DNA of 64,000 bases, taken from positions 98,382,375 to 98,446,374 of the forward strand of contig CM077644.1 of the NCBI GenBank assembly GCA_039707465.1, in the 5' to 3' direction. The stretch comes from Rhabdophis nuchalis (lineage: Eukaryota; Chordata; Lepidosauria; Squamata; Natricidae). The notes below the pieces were generated by a model. That model had not been told where the DNA came from and searched no databases. It saw nothing but the letters and a program-made list of their open reading frames with translations. The position numbers and the translations under genes are program-made. Below, in pieces: positions 13,141 to 24,471 of this stretch (positions are counted from its first letter, which is position 1; each line of letters starts with the position of its first letter).

Positions 13141-13633
13141 AATTTTGGTCGCCACGATGTAGAAAAGACGTGGAGACTCTGGAAAGAGTGCAGAGAAGAG
13201 CAACCAAGATGATTAGGGGACTGGAAGCTAAAACATATGAAGAATGGTTGCAGGAACTGGGTATGTCTAGTTTGATGAAGAGAAGGACCAGGGGAGACAT
13301 GATAGCAGTGTTCCGATATCTCAGAGGGTGCCACAAAGAAGAGGGAGTCAAACTATTCTCCAAGGCACCTGGGGGCAGGACAAGAAGCAATGGGTGGAAA
13401 CTAATCAAGGAGAGAAGCAACTTAGAACTGAGGAGAAATTTCCTGACAGTTAGAACAATTAACCTCTGGAACAGCTTGCCTCCAGAAGTTGTGAATGCCC
13501 CAACCCTGGAAGTCTTTAAGAAGATGTTAGATAGCCATTTGTCTGAAATGGTATAAGGTTCCTGCCCACGCAGGGGGTTGGACTAGAAGACCTACAAGGT
13601 CCCTTCCAACTCTGCTATTGTATTGTATTTACT
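13141..13633 (+). mobile_element. CR1 LINE 3' end with intact C-terminal frame
   Basis: The frame 13170-13556 encodes the CR1 RT C-terminus (VQRRATKMIRGLEAKTYEEW, GDMIAVFRYLRGCHKEEGV, LWNSLPPEVVNAPTLEVFKK) to its natural stop without interruption. The 3' end GGTTGGACTAGAAGACC ... GGTCCCTTCCAACTCTG is diagnostic, followed by TATTG repeats. The intact frame suggests a young copy; it is not a host gene. Confidence 0.95.
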
Positions 13634-13899
13634 GGAAAAAAAACAATGATTTTTTTTAAAATGATAAAACAGCAACTAACTTTAACTGAATCTTATGAGG
13701 AATAGGTTAAAAGCCTAAAAGAACTAAAGTGGGCAAGAAAAAACATTGTTAGTCATTTGCCAGGGAAGAACAGAGCTGAATTTAAGGTTAAGGATTCAGG
13801 TGTAAAATTTCTTTTGATTTTCCATAAGTGGAATTTTTTTTTAAAAAATCACTACACCTTATTGTGAAAACATATTTTCAAGAGGTGTTTCACTTAGAT

Positions 13900-14647
13900 C
13901 GGAGTTCCCCAACCTGTCCAGCTTTGCAGACTGACCAGGAGGAGTGGAATGATGCCAGGCAAGAGGCAGCTCCATTTGTGTGAGTAGCCACTTGTGCAAG
14001 TAGAACCTGCACACATGCGTTCGCCCACTGCTCGCGCAACTTCCATGGCCCAGTTGCCCACTGCTCCCACCACATCCATGTCCCAGTTCCAAACAGCTCA
14101 ACGCCTGGTAATGGGCCACAGCCCAGGAGTTGGAGCAGTGGTGAAATTCCAAAATTTTCCCTACTGGTTCTGTGGGCGTGGCTTGTGGGCGTGGCTTGGT
14201 TGTCGTGACTTGGTGGTCATGTGGCCAGGTGCTGTGGCTTGGCGGTCATGCAATGGGTGGGTGTGGCTGCATAACTGACTCATACACAACGTAAAGGCAG
14301 CTGGATTTCACACAAAATGGTCCATGCAACAAGCAGGAACCTCACAGACAATCAGGCACAGCTGATTGTCACGTAACCTTTTTTTTTTTTTAACTTTTTA
14401 AAGCATTTTTTTACTACCGGTTCAGGGGAATGGGTAGTTAAAAATGCTTTTAAAAGTTTTTTAAAAAGTTCCAATGATTGTGCAGCACAGCTGATTATTG
14501 CGCAGCTGATTGTCAGAACTTTTTAAAAAACTTTTTAAAGCATTTTTTTTTACTACCGATTAAGGGTGAACAGTACCATTTTTTACTACTAGTTCAGGTG
14601 AACTGGCCTGAACTGGTAGCATTTCATCCCTGAATTGGGGGCCTCTG
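13900..14647 (+). mobile_element. hAT element containing a second hAT MITE
   Basis: Outer ends CGGAGTTCCCCAACCTG and TTGGGGGCCTCTG (cf. CAGGGGTTCCCCAACC) with flanks ACTTAGAT / CTTTTGAT. Interrupted at 14136 by a MITE. Confidence 0.7.
14136..14632 (+). mobile_element. hAT MITE (CAGTGGTGGG family), nested
   Basis: CAGTGGTGAAATTCC ... GGTAGCATTTCATCCCTG with flanks AGTTGGAG / AATTGGGG (6 of 8). Internally repeated TACTACCGGTTCAGG-type blocks. Confidence 0.78.
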
Positions 14648-14649
14648 CT

Positions 14650-15345
14650 TTTGATCATAGTGAAGCATCTTTTCATGGGCCTTCAGAACACAAATCTCTG
14701 AAGGACTACATAAAAGCAGTCAAATGAGAAATTATTTAGTAATTCAAAACTTGTTATTTGCCCTTGCTAGGATTGTGATATATCAGGTGTCAAAATAGCT
14801 CTTTCTAATGTGTTGGAACTTGGAAGGGAGCCATTGTCATTTCCTGTCTGTCCTAGATTTCGATGTAATATTGTTCAATCTAGATAGAAAAGGAGCTGCC
14901 TTCATTGTATGGGGAGTATGGTTAAAGTCATAGTATGGCCAAATCATTTAAGGTTAGCTGAAACAGTCTTGGCATAAATCACTTTCCATTCATTTATCTA
15001 TCTATCGGTGGTTGGTATTTGCCTATTTATTTAAATTTATTAGCCATCCAATTGCAAGGGATTGATATCAATGATTCCTTTCTCAGGAGCAGTGAAAGAA
15101 CCTTCTCTGCAGCTATGAAAAATGGAAGTCTTATGGAACGTTAAGAAAAAGTATATAAGAGGAGAGAGTTTTAAAAAAAACCTTGAAAATATTGAAATCT
15201 GAAGTTCTGCTTTTTGCAAGAAACACAAATCTCCCTGACAACCCTGCTGTCAGGCCTGGAAGCCATCTTTTGCGTTGGGCCTTCAGGCCTGCCACAATTA
15301 TTACTGTGGGAAACTGGGAAGAGGGATTATATGGAGTGGGGTAGA
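14650..15345. other. Unassigned intergenic DNA
   Basis: Possible decayed LINE tail near 15000-15060 (TCTATCTATC, TTTAAATTTATTAGCCATCC); otherwise nothing. Confidence 0.45.
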
Positions 15346-15347
15346 TA

Positions 15348-15714
15348 TGCCTTATTTTTCGGAGTATAAGACGCACCTCAATCTGGGTGTGTCTTATACA
15401 CTGAATACCACATTTTTTGCCCCCCGAAACCCCACCCCCTTCACCAAAATGGCTGTGCATAGTTTTTAGGAGGCTTTTAGAGTGCTCTTGGAGGCTGGGC
15501 AGAGCAGAAATGAGAAAAAATGGGCAGTTTTTTGCTCGTTCCCCCCCCCCTCCCCGAGCACTCTACAAGCCTCCTAAAGGCTATTCATGCCCTTTAAAAA
15601 AATGGGCCTGTTTTTGTGAAAAAATAAAACAAAATAAAATAAACAAAATAAAATAAAATTAGAATTGAAAAAATAAAATAATAAAACAAAACAAAATAAA
15701 ATAAAATAAAAATA
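15348..15714 (+). mobile_element. TA-target DNA transposon, left end (6875 family) with A-rich tail
   Basis: CGGAGTATAAGACGCACC start and CTCTACAAGCCTCCTAAAGG interior match 6875 and 63446. The right half is replaced by an AAAAT-rich tract (15606-15714); no right end is visible. Confidence 0.7.
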
Positions 15715-15868
15715 CACATTTCTTCCCCAAAATCAGGTTACTTTTATCCGTTTATTCTTTAGCGGATCTTCCTATCCCCCAAGGCCATTCCTTGTGCCTC
15801 CTTTACAGATCGCCTGGATACATTTAGAACATTTGTAGTTGGTAAGACAATTACTTGACTCTCTAGAG

Positions 15869-15939
15869 AAGGGGTGTCAAACTCACATCATCACAGAAGC
15901 ATCACGTGTCGTATCGGGCTGGGGAGTTTGACAGCCCTG
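15869..15939 (+). mobile_element. Very short hAT MITE, 71 bp
   Basis: AAGGGGTGTCAAACTC ... GAGTTTGACAGCCCTG with the perfect duplication CTCTAGAG at 15861-15868 and 15940-15947. Confidence 0.88.
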
Positions 15940-15947
15940 CTCTAGAG

Positions 15948-16875
15948 GGAAATAAATAGGAGGAAGTTGCATCATTAAAGAAGGAGGCAGAATTAATTAC
16001 AGAATTAAAGGGAGCATTGGAAACGTGTGCTTAAATTTGTACCCTGGGAGAGTATAACCCCCTTTAGACTGATAGCATTCGAGTTTGACCAATTGCATAT
16101 TATGAGGGCTGAATATTCATTAAAGGTATTAAATGGATAGATCTGGAAATGACAGGGAAAACTTGATAAATGCTTGACTTCTCATTTGCAACAACTAAAA
16201 AAAAAAGCAAAATAATGCTTACAATAAAATATTCCTTGGGGATAATTCACAGTGATTATAATGACATGAATGTTCATTAATAGTGTTTTATACTGATTTA
16301 CATTCTGAACACATTGACAGACATATTGAGCAGATGGGTGTTTTTTTATTTAAAAAAATGGAATGAATTTTCTAGAGGATTTCCATTGAAGGGATTTATC
16401 TAACATTCAAAGCAATATTAAAGAAATATTGATACTATTGAACCAATGAAATCCAAAGAAGCCTTGGACTGGACAGAATATCTATAAAGTATGGGGGAAA
16501 AACATTAAGGAGAGCATGGTTCCTATTTTGCCAGAGGGACTCTTTGAAAAACGGGGACTTTATGAACATAATTGTATGAAAAAGTTATTTATGAAAAGGT
16601 TTTTACGAATTGTGTGAGTTATTAAACAATATCTTAGTTTAAATATTGATCCCAAGATTTTGGTATAGCCACCTTATTAAGACAATTACAGAAGATGGTG
16701 TATGTGATTTAATAATTCATACATCATAATTTGATTTTAGAAAAAATATTACTTTAATTCCTCTTGCTTAAGTCATTACTCTTGGGACTATCTCCTGTTT
16801 AATGAAGATAAGGTATCAAGAATGCCCTTTATCTGTCTTTAATATTTAATTTGGTATTTGACACTTTGGTATGTT
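15948..16875. other. Unassigned intergenic DNA
   Basis: A+T-rich, no recognisable element; possibly very old retroelement sequence. Confidence 0.5.
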
Positions 16876-17963
16876 TAATAATAATAATTTAAATAATAAT
16901 AATAATTTTAATTTGTTGACCGCTCCTCTCCCCACAGGGACTCGGAGCGGTGCACAGGGAAAACTAAAACAATAAATATACAAACACATTAAAAAAACAA
17001 ATTAAACATATACCTGTGCTAAAATACCCCATTGAAATACTAAAATTCCCAGTTAAAACAACTAAAACCCCATAGAGAGAGACTACCCTAGGCCGGCCAA
17101 GCAGAAAAGATGTGTTTTTAGTTTTAGACGGAAGGAGCGGAAGTCCGTGGTCGTTCTAATGTCGGGGGGAAGGTCGTTCCAGAGGGCTGGGCCCGCCACA
17201 GAGAGAGCCCTTCCCCTGGGTGTCGCCCGCTGACAGAGTCTAGCGGACGGCACCCGGAGAAGTCCCTCTCTGTGGGAGCGAATCGGCCGTGAGGATGTAT
17301 GAGGCAGGATCCGATCCCGCAGATAGCTAGGTCCCGAGCCATGGAGCGCTTTAAAAATGATGACTAATACCTTGAAGCGCACCCGGAAGACAACAGGCAG
17401 CCAGTGCAGCTCGCGCAAGAGCGGTGTTATGTGGGTAAACCTGGAGGTTCCCAGAATTGCCCGCGCGGCTGCGTTCTGGACCATCTGAAGTCTCCGGGTG
17501 CACCTCAAGGGAAGCCCCATGTAGAGAGAGTTACAATAGTCCAGTTGGGATGTCACGAGAGCATGAGTGACTGTGCAAAGGCGTCCCGATCCAATAGGGG
17601 GCGCAACTGGCGAACCAGGTGAACCTGGTAAAACGCCCTCCTGGCCACGGCTGCCACTTGATCTTCCATGGACAGCCGGGCATCCAGGAGGACACCCAAG
17701 TTGCGCGCCCCATCCACAGGGGCAAGATGTTCGCCCCCTATGGCCAGCGATGGACTCAGCTGGTTGAATCGGGCAGCCGGAAACCACAGCCACTCGGTCT
17801 TGGTCGGGTTGAGCCTGAGTCCGTTACTTCCCATCCAGATCCGCACGGCTTCCAGGCACTGGCACATCACCGCTACGGCATCGTTGGGGTGGTTTGGGGT
17901 AGATATATACAGCTGTGTATCATCAGCGTAGAGGTGGTACTTCGATGATCTGGTGAAGTTCAT
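16876..17963 (-). mobile_element. L2 LINE, 1.1 kb, RT C-terminal half
   Basis: The minus strand encodes YHLYADDTQLYISTP (RT motif with YADD), LRLNPTKTEWLWF, then after a frameshift near 17580, HALVTSQLDYCNSLYMGLPL, MVQNAAARAILG, LRELHWLPVVFRVRFKVL and LWNDLPPDIR. The 3' end has the GCACCGCTCCGAGTCCC hairpin and an ATT/AAT tail. It is the longest L2 copy here and is 5'-truncated. Confidence 0.93.
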
Positions 17964-18060
17964 GGTGATATAATTTGTTATGTGCAGATTATATTGATAG
18001 TCATTTTAATGGTTGAAATCTTTACCCAGAATTGTAGAACTGTTACAACAATGGTAAATA

Positions 18061-18427
18061 TAGGTAGTCCTTGATTTACGACCATAATTGAGGTCAACAT
18101 TTCTGTTGATAAGCGAAACATTCATTAAGTATATTTGCCCCGTTTTATGACCTTTCTTGCCACAGTTGTTAAGTGAATCCTGCAGTTGTTAAGTTAATAA
18201 CACAATTGTTGTGTTATGTTTTCCCCATTGACTTTACTTATAAGAAGGTCACAAAAGGTGATCAGGTGACCCCACGACACTGCAACCGCTATTATTATGA
18301 GTCAGTTGCCAAGCAAATGAATTTTGATCACCTGATCATGGGGAAAATGGTCATAAGTCACTTTTTTCAGGGCCGTTATAACTTTGAACAGTCACTAAAT
18401 CAACTGTTGTAAATCAAGGACCACCAA
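18061..18427 (+). mobile_element. Tc1/mariner-like MITE (GTAGTCCTTGACTTACGACC family)
   Basis: TAGGTAGTCCTTGATTTACG ... GTAAATCAAGGACCACCA, the fullest copy in the window. Subterminal GTTAAGTGAATC and CACCTGATCATGG blocks recur in the others. Confidence 0.8.
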
Positions 18428-18703
18428 TAGTCTGAGCTCATGGTAAATTGGAATAATGCTATACCAAATGGTAAAAGCAGATCATAGACGTAAGTTAAAA
18501 AGCCATTGGATTTGTTTGTGTATTTTAAAAAAAAAACATTATTTCTAAGAAACTTTATTTAGTAAAGATGAATATTTTACATCACTCTTCTTTATCCAGA
18601 AGAGTGATGGAAAAATTACAGATACATTTGTAGAGAAGAATAAATATGGAGAAAATGAATATAACTTGAAAACTACAATACATTTTGAGAATACTGCCTA
18701 AGT

Positions 18704-18826
18704 CAGGGGTGTCCAAACTTGGGAAGTTTAAGACTTGTGGACTCCAACTCCCAGAATTCCCCAGCCAGCGGAATTCTGGGAGTTGGAGTCCACAAGTCTT
18801 AAACTTCCCAAGTTTGGACACCCCTG
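18704..18826. mobile_element. hAT foldback MITE
   Basis: A 123-bp almost perfect palindrome (CAGGGGTGTCCAAACTTGGG and its inverse) with the perfect duplication GCCTAAGT at 18696-18703 and 18827-18834. Confidence 0.95.
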
Positions 18827-18834
18827 GCCTAAGT

Positions 18835-21369
18835 TAATATGCTGAAATATTTTAAATAGATTGCTAATAATTTCTTCGTAATGGAAGGACCAAAATAACT
18901 AGGATTTCTCTTTTAAAGTTACCATTTTGTATAACAATGTGGGGTGAGTGGGTTTCTGATTTTGAAGTACATCAGTGGGCATATCTGTTAAATTTAATAA
19001 TGTTTTGGAACGAAAACAAAACTGAGTATGCAACACTGGACTTAGGTAGAGAAACATAATAAACCCTGGCAAGAACTTTTTCCAATTATAGAAGGAATTC
19101 TAACATTTTTGCACATTTAAAGCAAATTAGCATCTTCTGGAAACACACACACTTGCCAACTTAATTTGCCTCTTTCTATATAAGTTTCTCATCTGAAATT
19201 TGAGTACTTGCTGGAATTCTTGTATTATTATTGTATTAACATTTTCAGACCTCGGAGAGAGTTGATTGTTGGATTAACCTTTTCTGTCCACTTTACTACG
19301 AAAGAACTCTTACGTATCTTGTACAACTCTTGCTTTTCATGATGCAGTTAATGGTGAATTATAACACCACCTTGTTTGCCTCTACTCAGAGAGTAGCCTT
19401 TGATTTAATAGGATTTCCTCCCACGGAAGAGTGTTCATTGACACCCATTGAAGTATTCACAAATGTATCATTTTCTTTTTTGTTGGAGGGCATACTGAAG
19501 AGTTTACAAGATTTAATCACAATTCCAAGTAATATCAAAATATAGCCTTCAAAATCCATGGCCCTACTCAAGAGGGTCTGGATGTATGGATTATGCAAAT
19601 TTGAAAGCCATTATAAGCAAAATGGAGTGGTTGGTAATGCTCCTCTCAGCTCCGAAGGCAAACCATGAACATTTCTAAGATACATTCAACCAAGACTTAG
19701 AAATTTCAAAACAATGGCCTTTTCTAACACGAAGAATATACTTTGTTATGTAAATGTACCATTTTAAAAAGCTCTTTCTTGAACTGTCTCACGGACAATG
19801 AAGACTCCCACTGATTCAGAATAGATATCAGAAAATTGGGCTCGTGCATGTGTGTGCGTGAACATCAGAACTCATTTGAGAACAGAATACGTTCAGGTTC
19901 TGCTTTCCTGAGTTACGTCTCCCATTCTATCACTTTGCGTGCAACTGCAATTGAGTTCCACTTGAGTTAGAAACCTGGAAATAGGCTCCGCTCCCCACAT
20001 CGTCTTTACCAATGTGCGTATTCAAGAGCATTATATGACTAATTGGCCTTGCATACGTTTCAATCAACTTCTAGCTCAGTTTTCAAAGGTGTGATTTTTC
20101 CTTTCATCTTCCTTTCCATAGTAGCTAATTCTAACCTGCTCATTAAATTTAATGAGCAATCATAACTCCTAGCTGGTGTTTCTTGTTGAGGGCTTGCCTA
20201 TGTTAGCAATAGAGAGATTATTCAAGGCATAAACAAGCACATCTGTATGCACCCATACAGAACTTAAGCCTCTTTAAGAAAATTAATCAGGACCTAAACC
20301 TTGGATTATATTTGTATCTTACATTTTTCCCCCTTTCCAAGAGAAAGGAACAAGCTTCATGCATTCCAATCCTTGGCCTCTCCATCTATCTCACCCGATT
20401 GGTCACACCAATTTGTCTCTTGCTTAGTTTAGTACCTATCCATCTTATTTTACAGTGGGTGACAAATAAATGAGCGAGTGACTGATGATGGGATGGAAGC
20501 AGCTGTGAAGTCACTTTCTATTTCCTGGGTTCCCAAAATGGCATGTAATCATGGCAATGTGCCTGATGATAATTCTGTTTGGATTCCCAGGATGTCTTAA
20601 GAAAAAAAAACACATTTTTTCTAAAAAAAAAAAAAAAAGTAGGAAGCTAACTTGCTTTTCTAGCAAAGCAACAACTTGAGGAATAAATTGTGTTTTCAAG
20701 AACGTTCCTGGTGCTACAAAAATCCACACAGAAGATGGCTGGAGGGTTTTCTTTAGAAGTGTGTCCAGATTCCTGCACAGATCTATTACAGAAATAAATT
20801 CAGTGAGAAGAAGCATTCTCAGAAGCTAGAAGGGGTGATGGGGGACAAGCTCAGTAAATTGACATTTGGGATTGGTAAGCAATTGACATTGGTGTTTTGT
20901 GAATGGCCATTTTATCACATGTTTTGAGTGTAGTGGACATTTTGTTACTCTTTCGAATTGGATCGTTGGTTTCCAACATCTGGTAATTTCTGCTGTGCTT
21001 CAGATAATGCTATGATTCAAATAGGATTTGGAATCTATCAAAACCAAAGTATGTGGCTGTATGTGACCTTAATTTTTTTACTACCCTTGGTACACCAACT
21101 TTCCTCATGTTACACCTCACTATATGCTTCCTAATGCAGATTAGGGAGCAGATTCAGAGGAGGAATGCACAACTTGAATTGGTAGGACAACCACAGCAAA
21201 CGTTATGTGGGCCACATTCCACAGTGGGCATGGAGTTTGCTTAAGAGCTTGCTTAAATTTCTTACCTCACCACAAAATGCAGTGAAAGTCAAAAATGTGT
21301 CAAGCCACTTTCAGTAGGCCTTGAGACAAAGAATGTGAACAAGTCATCTGTACCCCTGGGCTGAGGTGG
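18835..21369. other. Unassigned intergenic DNA
   Basis: The longest stretch here without a recognisable element. Short ORFs (for example 19330-19545) lack any family signature. An A15 run sits at about 20623. Confidence 0.55.
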
Positions 21370-21377
21370 GGTTGGGG

Positions 21378-21584
21378 CAGTGGTGGGTTTCTGCAGGCTC
21401 GCACCTATTCGCAAGAACCGGATGGTGAAATTTAGAGAGCCGGTGAGAGGGGGTTCCACCGGCGTACCCAGAAGTAAGTCTGGCCTGCCGCTGCTGGTAA
21501 CCCAATGGGAAGGAAAGGAAAGGAAGGCAGAATGTAAGGAAGGAAGGAAGGAAGGAATGAAGGAAGGAAGGAAGGAAGGAAGGA

Positions 21585-21640
<56 letters not shown>

Positions 21641-21814
21641 ATTTATCATCACAATTGAGGCCAAAATTTTGGTTGCTAAGCAAGAGCATTAAATGAGTTT
21701 CACCACATTTTACAAGTTGGTCACTCTCATCCTGTCACATGATTGCCAAGCCACGCCCACAAAATAGGCCACACCTACAGAGTAGGTTCTAAAAAAAATT
21801 GAAACCTACCACTG
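21378..21814 (+). mobile_element. hAT MITE carrying an internal AAAG microsatellite
   Basis: CAGTGGTGGGTTTCTGCAGG ... GAAACCTACCACTG, 437 bp, with the perfect duplication GGTTGGGG at 21370-21377 and 21815-21822. GGAA/GAAA repeats occupy about 21531-21641. Confidence 0.93.
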
Positions 21815-21839
21815 GGTTGGGGGAGCTTAATTGTTCCAA

Positions 21840-22590
21840 TAGAAGAGAAAATGCATAGCTCAGGGTTGAGCTGTGGAGTCCTTGGTGTTCTCTCAGCTTA
21901 GTTGTTTGCTTAGAGATTTCATTACCCAACTAAGAACCATAATCAGTGATAATGCCTATGGGTTGTTCCATGTTGTTTTCTCCTTGGTAGTTCCTTGATT
22001 AGAGCATTGCTTTCTGCTTGATTTTTGGTCTGTGTTCATACTGCTTATTTGGATGTCGGCTGCTGGAAGAGTTGTGTTCAGATCTTTTTTTGGGGGGGGG
22101 CTTTTTAGCTTTTTATTGCCCATTTGGAATGATATGTAAATATGATGTGTTTCTATGTCCCTATTAATGGTTGATTTGTCTGATTGTCAGGTTTCCAGGA
22201 ATTTCTTAGCATTTTTTTTAATATCTGGCTTGGTCTAAGATGCTCACAGTTGAAACTTGTGATTGTGTCTGTCCCTTGTGTAACTAGGAAGTTTTCATTA
22301 TATTTTCAGACTGCTAGCAAGTCTACATGAATGTGCTCTGCTACTGTCTGTTTGTCCAAATACTAGCTATTACAGCCTTTACATTGTACGCCAAAGATGT
22401 CCCCTGTTGTTTATTCTTGGCCTACTGGGTCTTTTGGTTACTTAAAATATTTTGCAGGGCTTTAGTTGGTTTGTATATTATAATGACACCATATGATTGT
22501 AATAGTCTAGTTGATTGTTTCTGGGATGCTTTTGATGTATGGCAGTGTCATCCTTTTCATAGCTTATGTTGATTGTGCTATAGTGGTGGT
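21840..22590 (-). mobile_element. Penelope-like element remnant (3' part)
   Basis: The minus strand, with several stops, reads KRMTLPYIKSIPETI, then YGVIIIYKPTKALQNIL-like and GVQCKGCNS-like segments. These are the junction from RT to the GIY-YIG endonuclease of Penelope-like elements. The non-coding end (AGTTGGGTAATGAAATC, GAACACCAAGGACTCC) follows. It abuts an L2 insertion at 22592. Confidence 0.65.
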
Positions 22591-22591
22591 C

Positions 22592-23052
22592 AGGGCCTTT
22601 TATTTAAAGTTGTGTGGATATCCTGCCCCATACATCCCTTCGGCCGATTCGCTCACACAGAGAGGGACTTCTCCGGGTGCCGTCCACCAGGCAATGCCAG
22701 TGGCCGATGCCCAGGGGAAGGGCCTTCTCTGTGATGGGCCTGACCCTCTGGAACGACCTACCCCTGATATTAGAACGACCACGGACCTCCGCACCTTCCG
22801 CCAAAAAGTAAAAACCTATTTGTTCTATCAGGCCGGCTTGGCCTAATTTACGCTTCTCGCCCCAGTCTGTTTTCTCAAACTGTCTATTGGGTTTTAATGG
22901 GTAGTAATTTTAATGTTCTTAAATTTTTAGTACAGGGTAGTTTAATTCGCTGTTAACTTTGTGTGTATTGTATGTTTTTATATGTTTTTTAATTTTCCTG
23001 TACACTGCCCCGAGTCCCTTCGGGGAGAGGGGGCGGTTTATAAATGTAATAA

Positions 23053-23129
<77 letters not shown>
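22592..23129 (+). mobile_element. L2 LINE 3' end with (ATT)n tail
   Basis: Encodes RSHREGLLRVPSTRQCQWPM in one frame and TLWNDLPLILERPRTSA-like sequence with frameshifts; 3' hairpin CACTGCCCCGAGTCCCTTCG ... GGGCGGTTTATAAATG; then an ATT trinucleotide tail at 23053-23129. Confidence 0.88.
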
Positions 23130-23131
<2 letters not shown>

Positions 23132-23134
23132 GCA

Positions 23135-23340
23135 TTTTGTTGGGAGATGTTGTACGAGTGAGTTGTTTCCTTTTTCTGATGGACTGGTTTCTTTCAAAGC
23201 ATTTGTGCAGGGCAAGCTACTGTTTATAAACAGGGAGCAAACACCACACTCACAAGCACTTATGGTGTTATGTAGTTGGATAATTAAATGTGCGCTAGCC
23301 AAAAATCAAATTCAGAGCACCAAGGATTCCAGAGCTTAAG
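23135..23340 (+). mobile_element. Penelope-like element 3' fragment
   Basis: TTTATAAACAGGGAGCAAAC and TCAGAGCACCAAGGATTCC match the non-coding end seen on the opposite strand at 21870-21930 (AGAGAACACCAAGGACTCC). Short and partial. Confidence 0.45.
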
Positions 23341-24047
23341 TGTCTTCTCCATAGTGTAATCCAAATTTAGATTCTTGAAGTGAAATGACTACTAGTAAAG
23401 AATCACCATTATTTATTCTATTTTATTTATTTTGCTCACAACCCAAGATGATATGATGGAGTAATGATTCTGTGAACAATTGTGCACAGAGCTTTTGAAT
23501 GATTGCAGTAAAATATCTTTATGAAAAAAAGGCATTTAGGCACATGAGACTAAATAAAGAGTGAACTGTGAGGCTGCATGTAAGCCTCACAGGCTTTGGT
23601 CTATTTTTTCTATGCATCCTCTTGCGCAGCTGGAAAGCAATGGGGAGACATGATATCATTTGAATTGTTATCCTGAAGTCATTTTGATCTAAAAAGAAAG
23701 GATATTCTGAAGCTCCACCAAACGAGAATGCAAAACGTGCTGTAGTTTCATTATTAATAACTTGCACAAATATCTATTGTTTCCCATCAAAGATTTTTTT
23801 TAATGAATTCTAAAAATTGTCATTCTGTAAAGATGAAGGTGCCAGATAAGATTTGGGTAGGAGGGGGTGTGAAGAAGGAAAGAAAAAAAACACCAGACCT
23901 AATAAACTTTTGTATGCATTTCTTTCTTCATTAATGTAATATATAGTATTTCTTTCTTTCTCCTTTAACATGTATATTAATAATTTTGCTGCATTCAAAC
24001 TTCTGTTTCAATATTCTACTAGAACAGATACAAATGGGAAGGTGTGA
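23341..24047. other. Unassigned intergenic DNA
   Basis: Nothing recognisable. Confidence 0.55.
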
Positions 24048-24471
24048 TTCAATAATCAATCAATCAATAATTTAATTTATAGACCGCTCCTCTCCCCGTA
24101 GGGACTCGGAGCGGTGCACAGGGAAAACTAAAACCACAATACAATAAATATACAAATACAAATACAATTAAAAACAAATTAAATCTGGGCCTGTGCTAAA
24201 ATCCCCTTAACCTGCTAAAATACCCAATTAAAACAGCTAGACCCTGTAGAGAGAGGCTACCCAAGGCCGGCCAAACGGAAAAGATAAGTTTTTAGTTTCA
24301 GACGGAAGGAGCGGAAGTCCGTGGTTGTTCTGATGTCGGGGGGGAGGTCGTTCCAGAGGGCTGGGCCCGCCACAGAGAGAGCCCTTCCCCTGGGCATCGC
24401 CCGCTGACAGAGTCTAGTGGACGGCACCCGGAGAAGTCCCTCTCTGTGGGAGCGAATCGGCCGTGAGGATT
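24048..24471 (-). mobile_element. L2 LINE 3' end
   Basis: The minus strand encodes PHGRFAPTERDFSGC (frame +1) / RSHREGLLRVP and PALWNDLPPDIRTTTDFRSF, then the 3' hairpin GCACCGCTCCGAGTCCC. Ends in an ATTG repeat. 5'-truncated inside ORF2. Confidence 0.88.

Noticed and set aside
13170..13556. 128-codon frame as a host protein gene
   Set aside because: The protein is the CR1 RT C-terminus and the 3' end is the CR1 tail.
17083..17963. 236- and 136-codon minus frames as host genes
   Set aside because: They are L2 reverse transcriptase in two frames with a frameshift between them.
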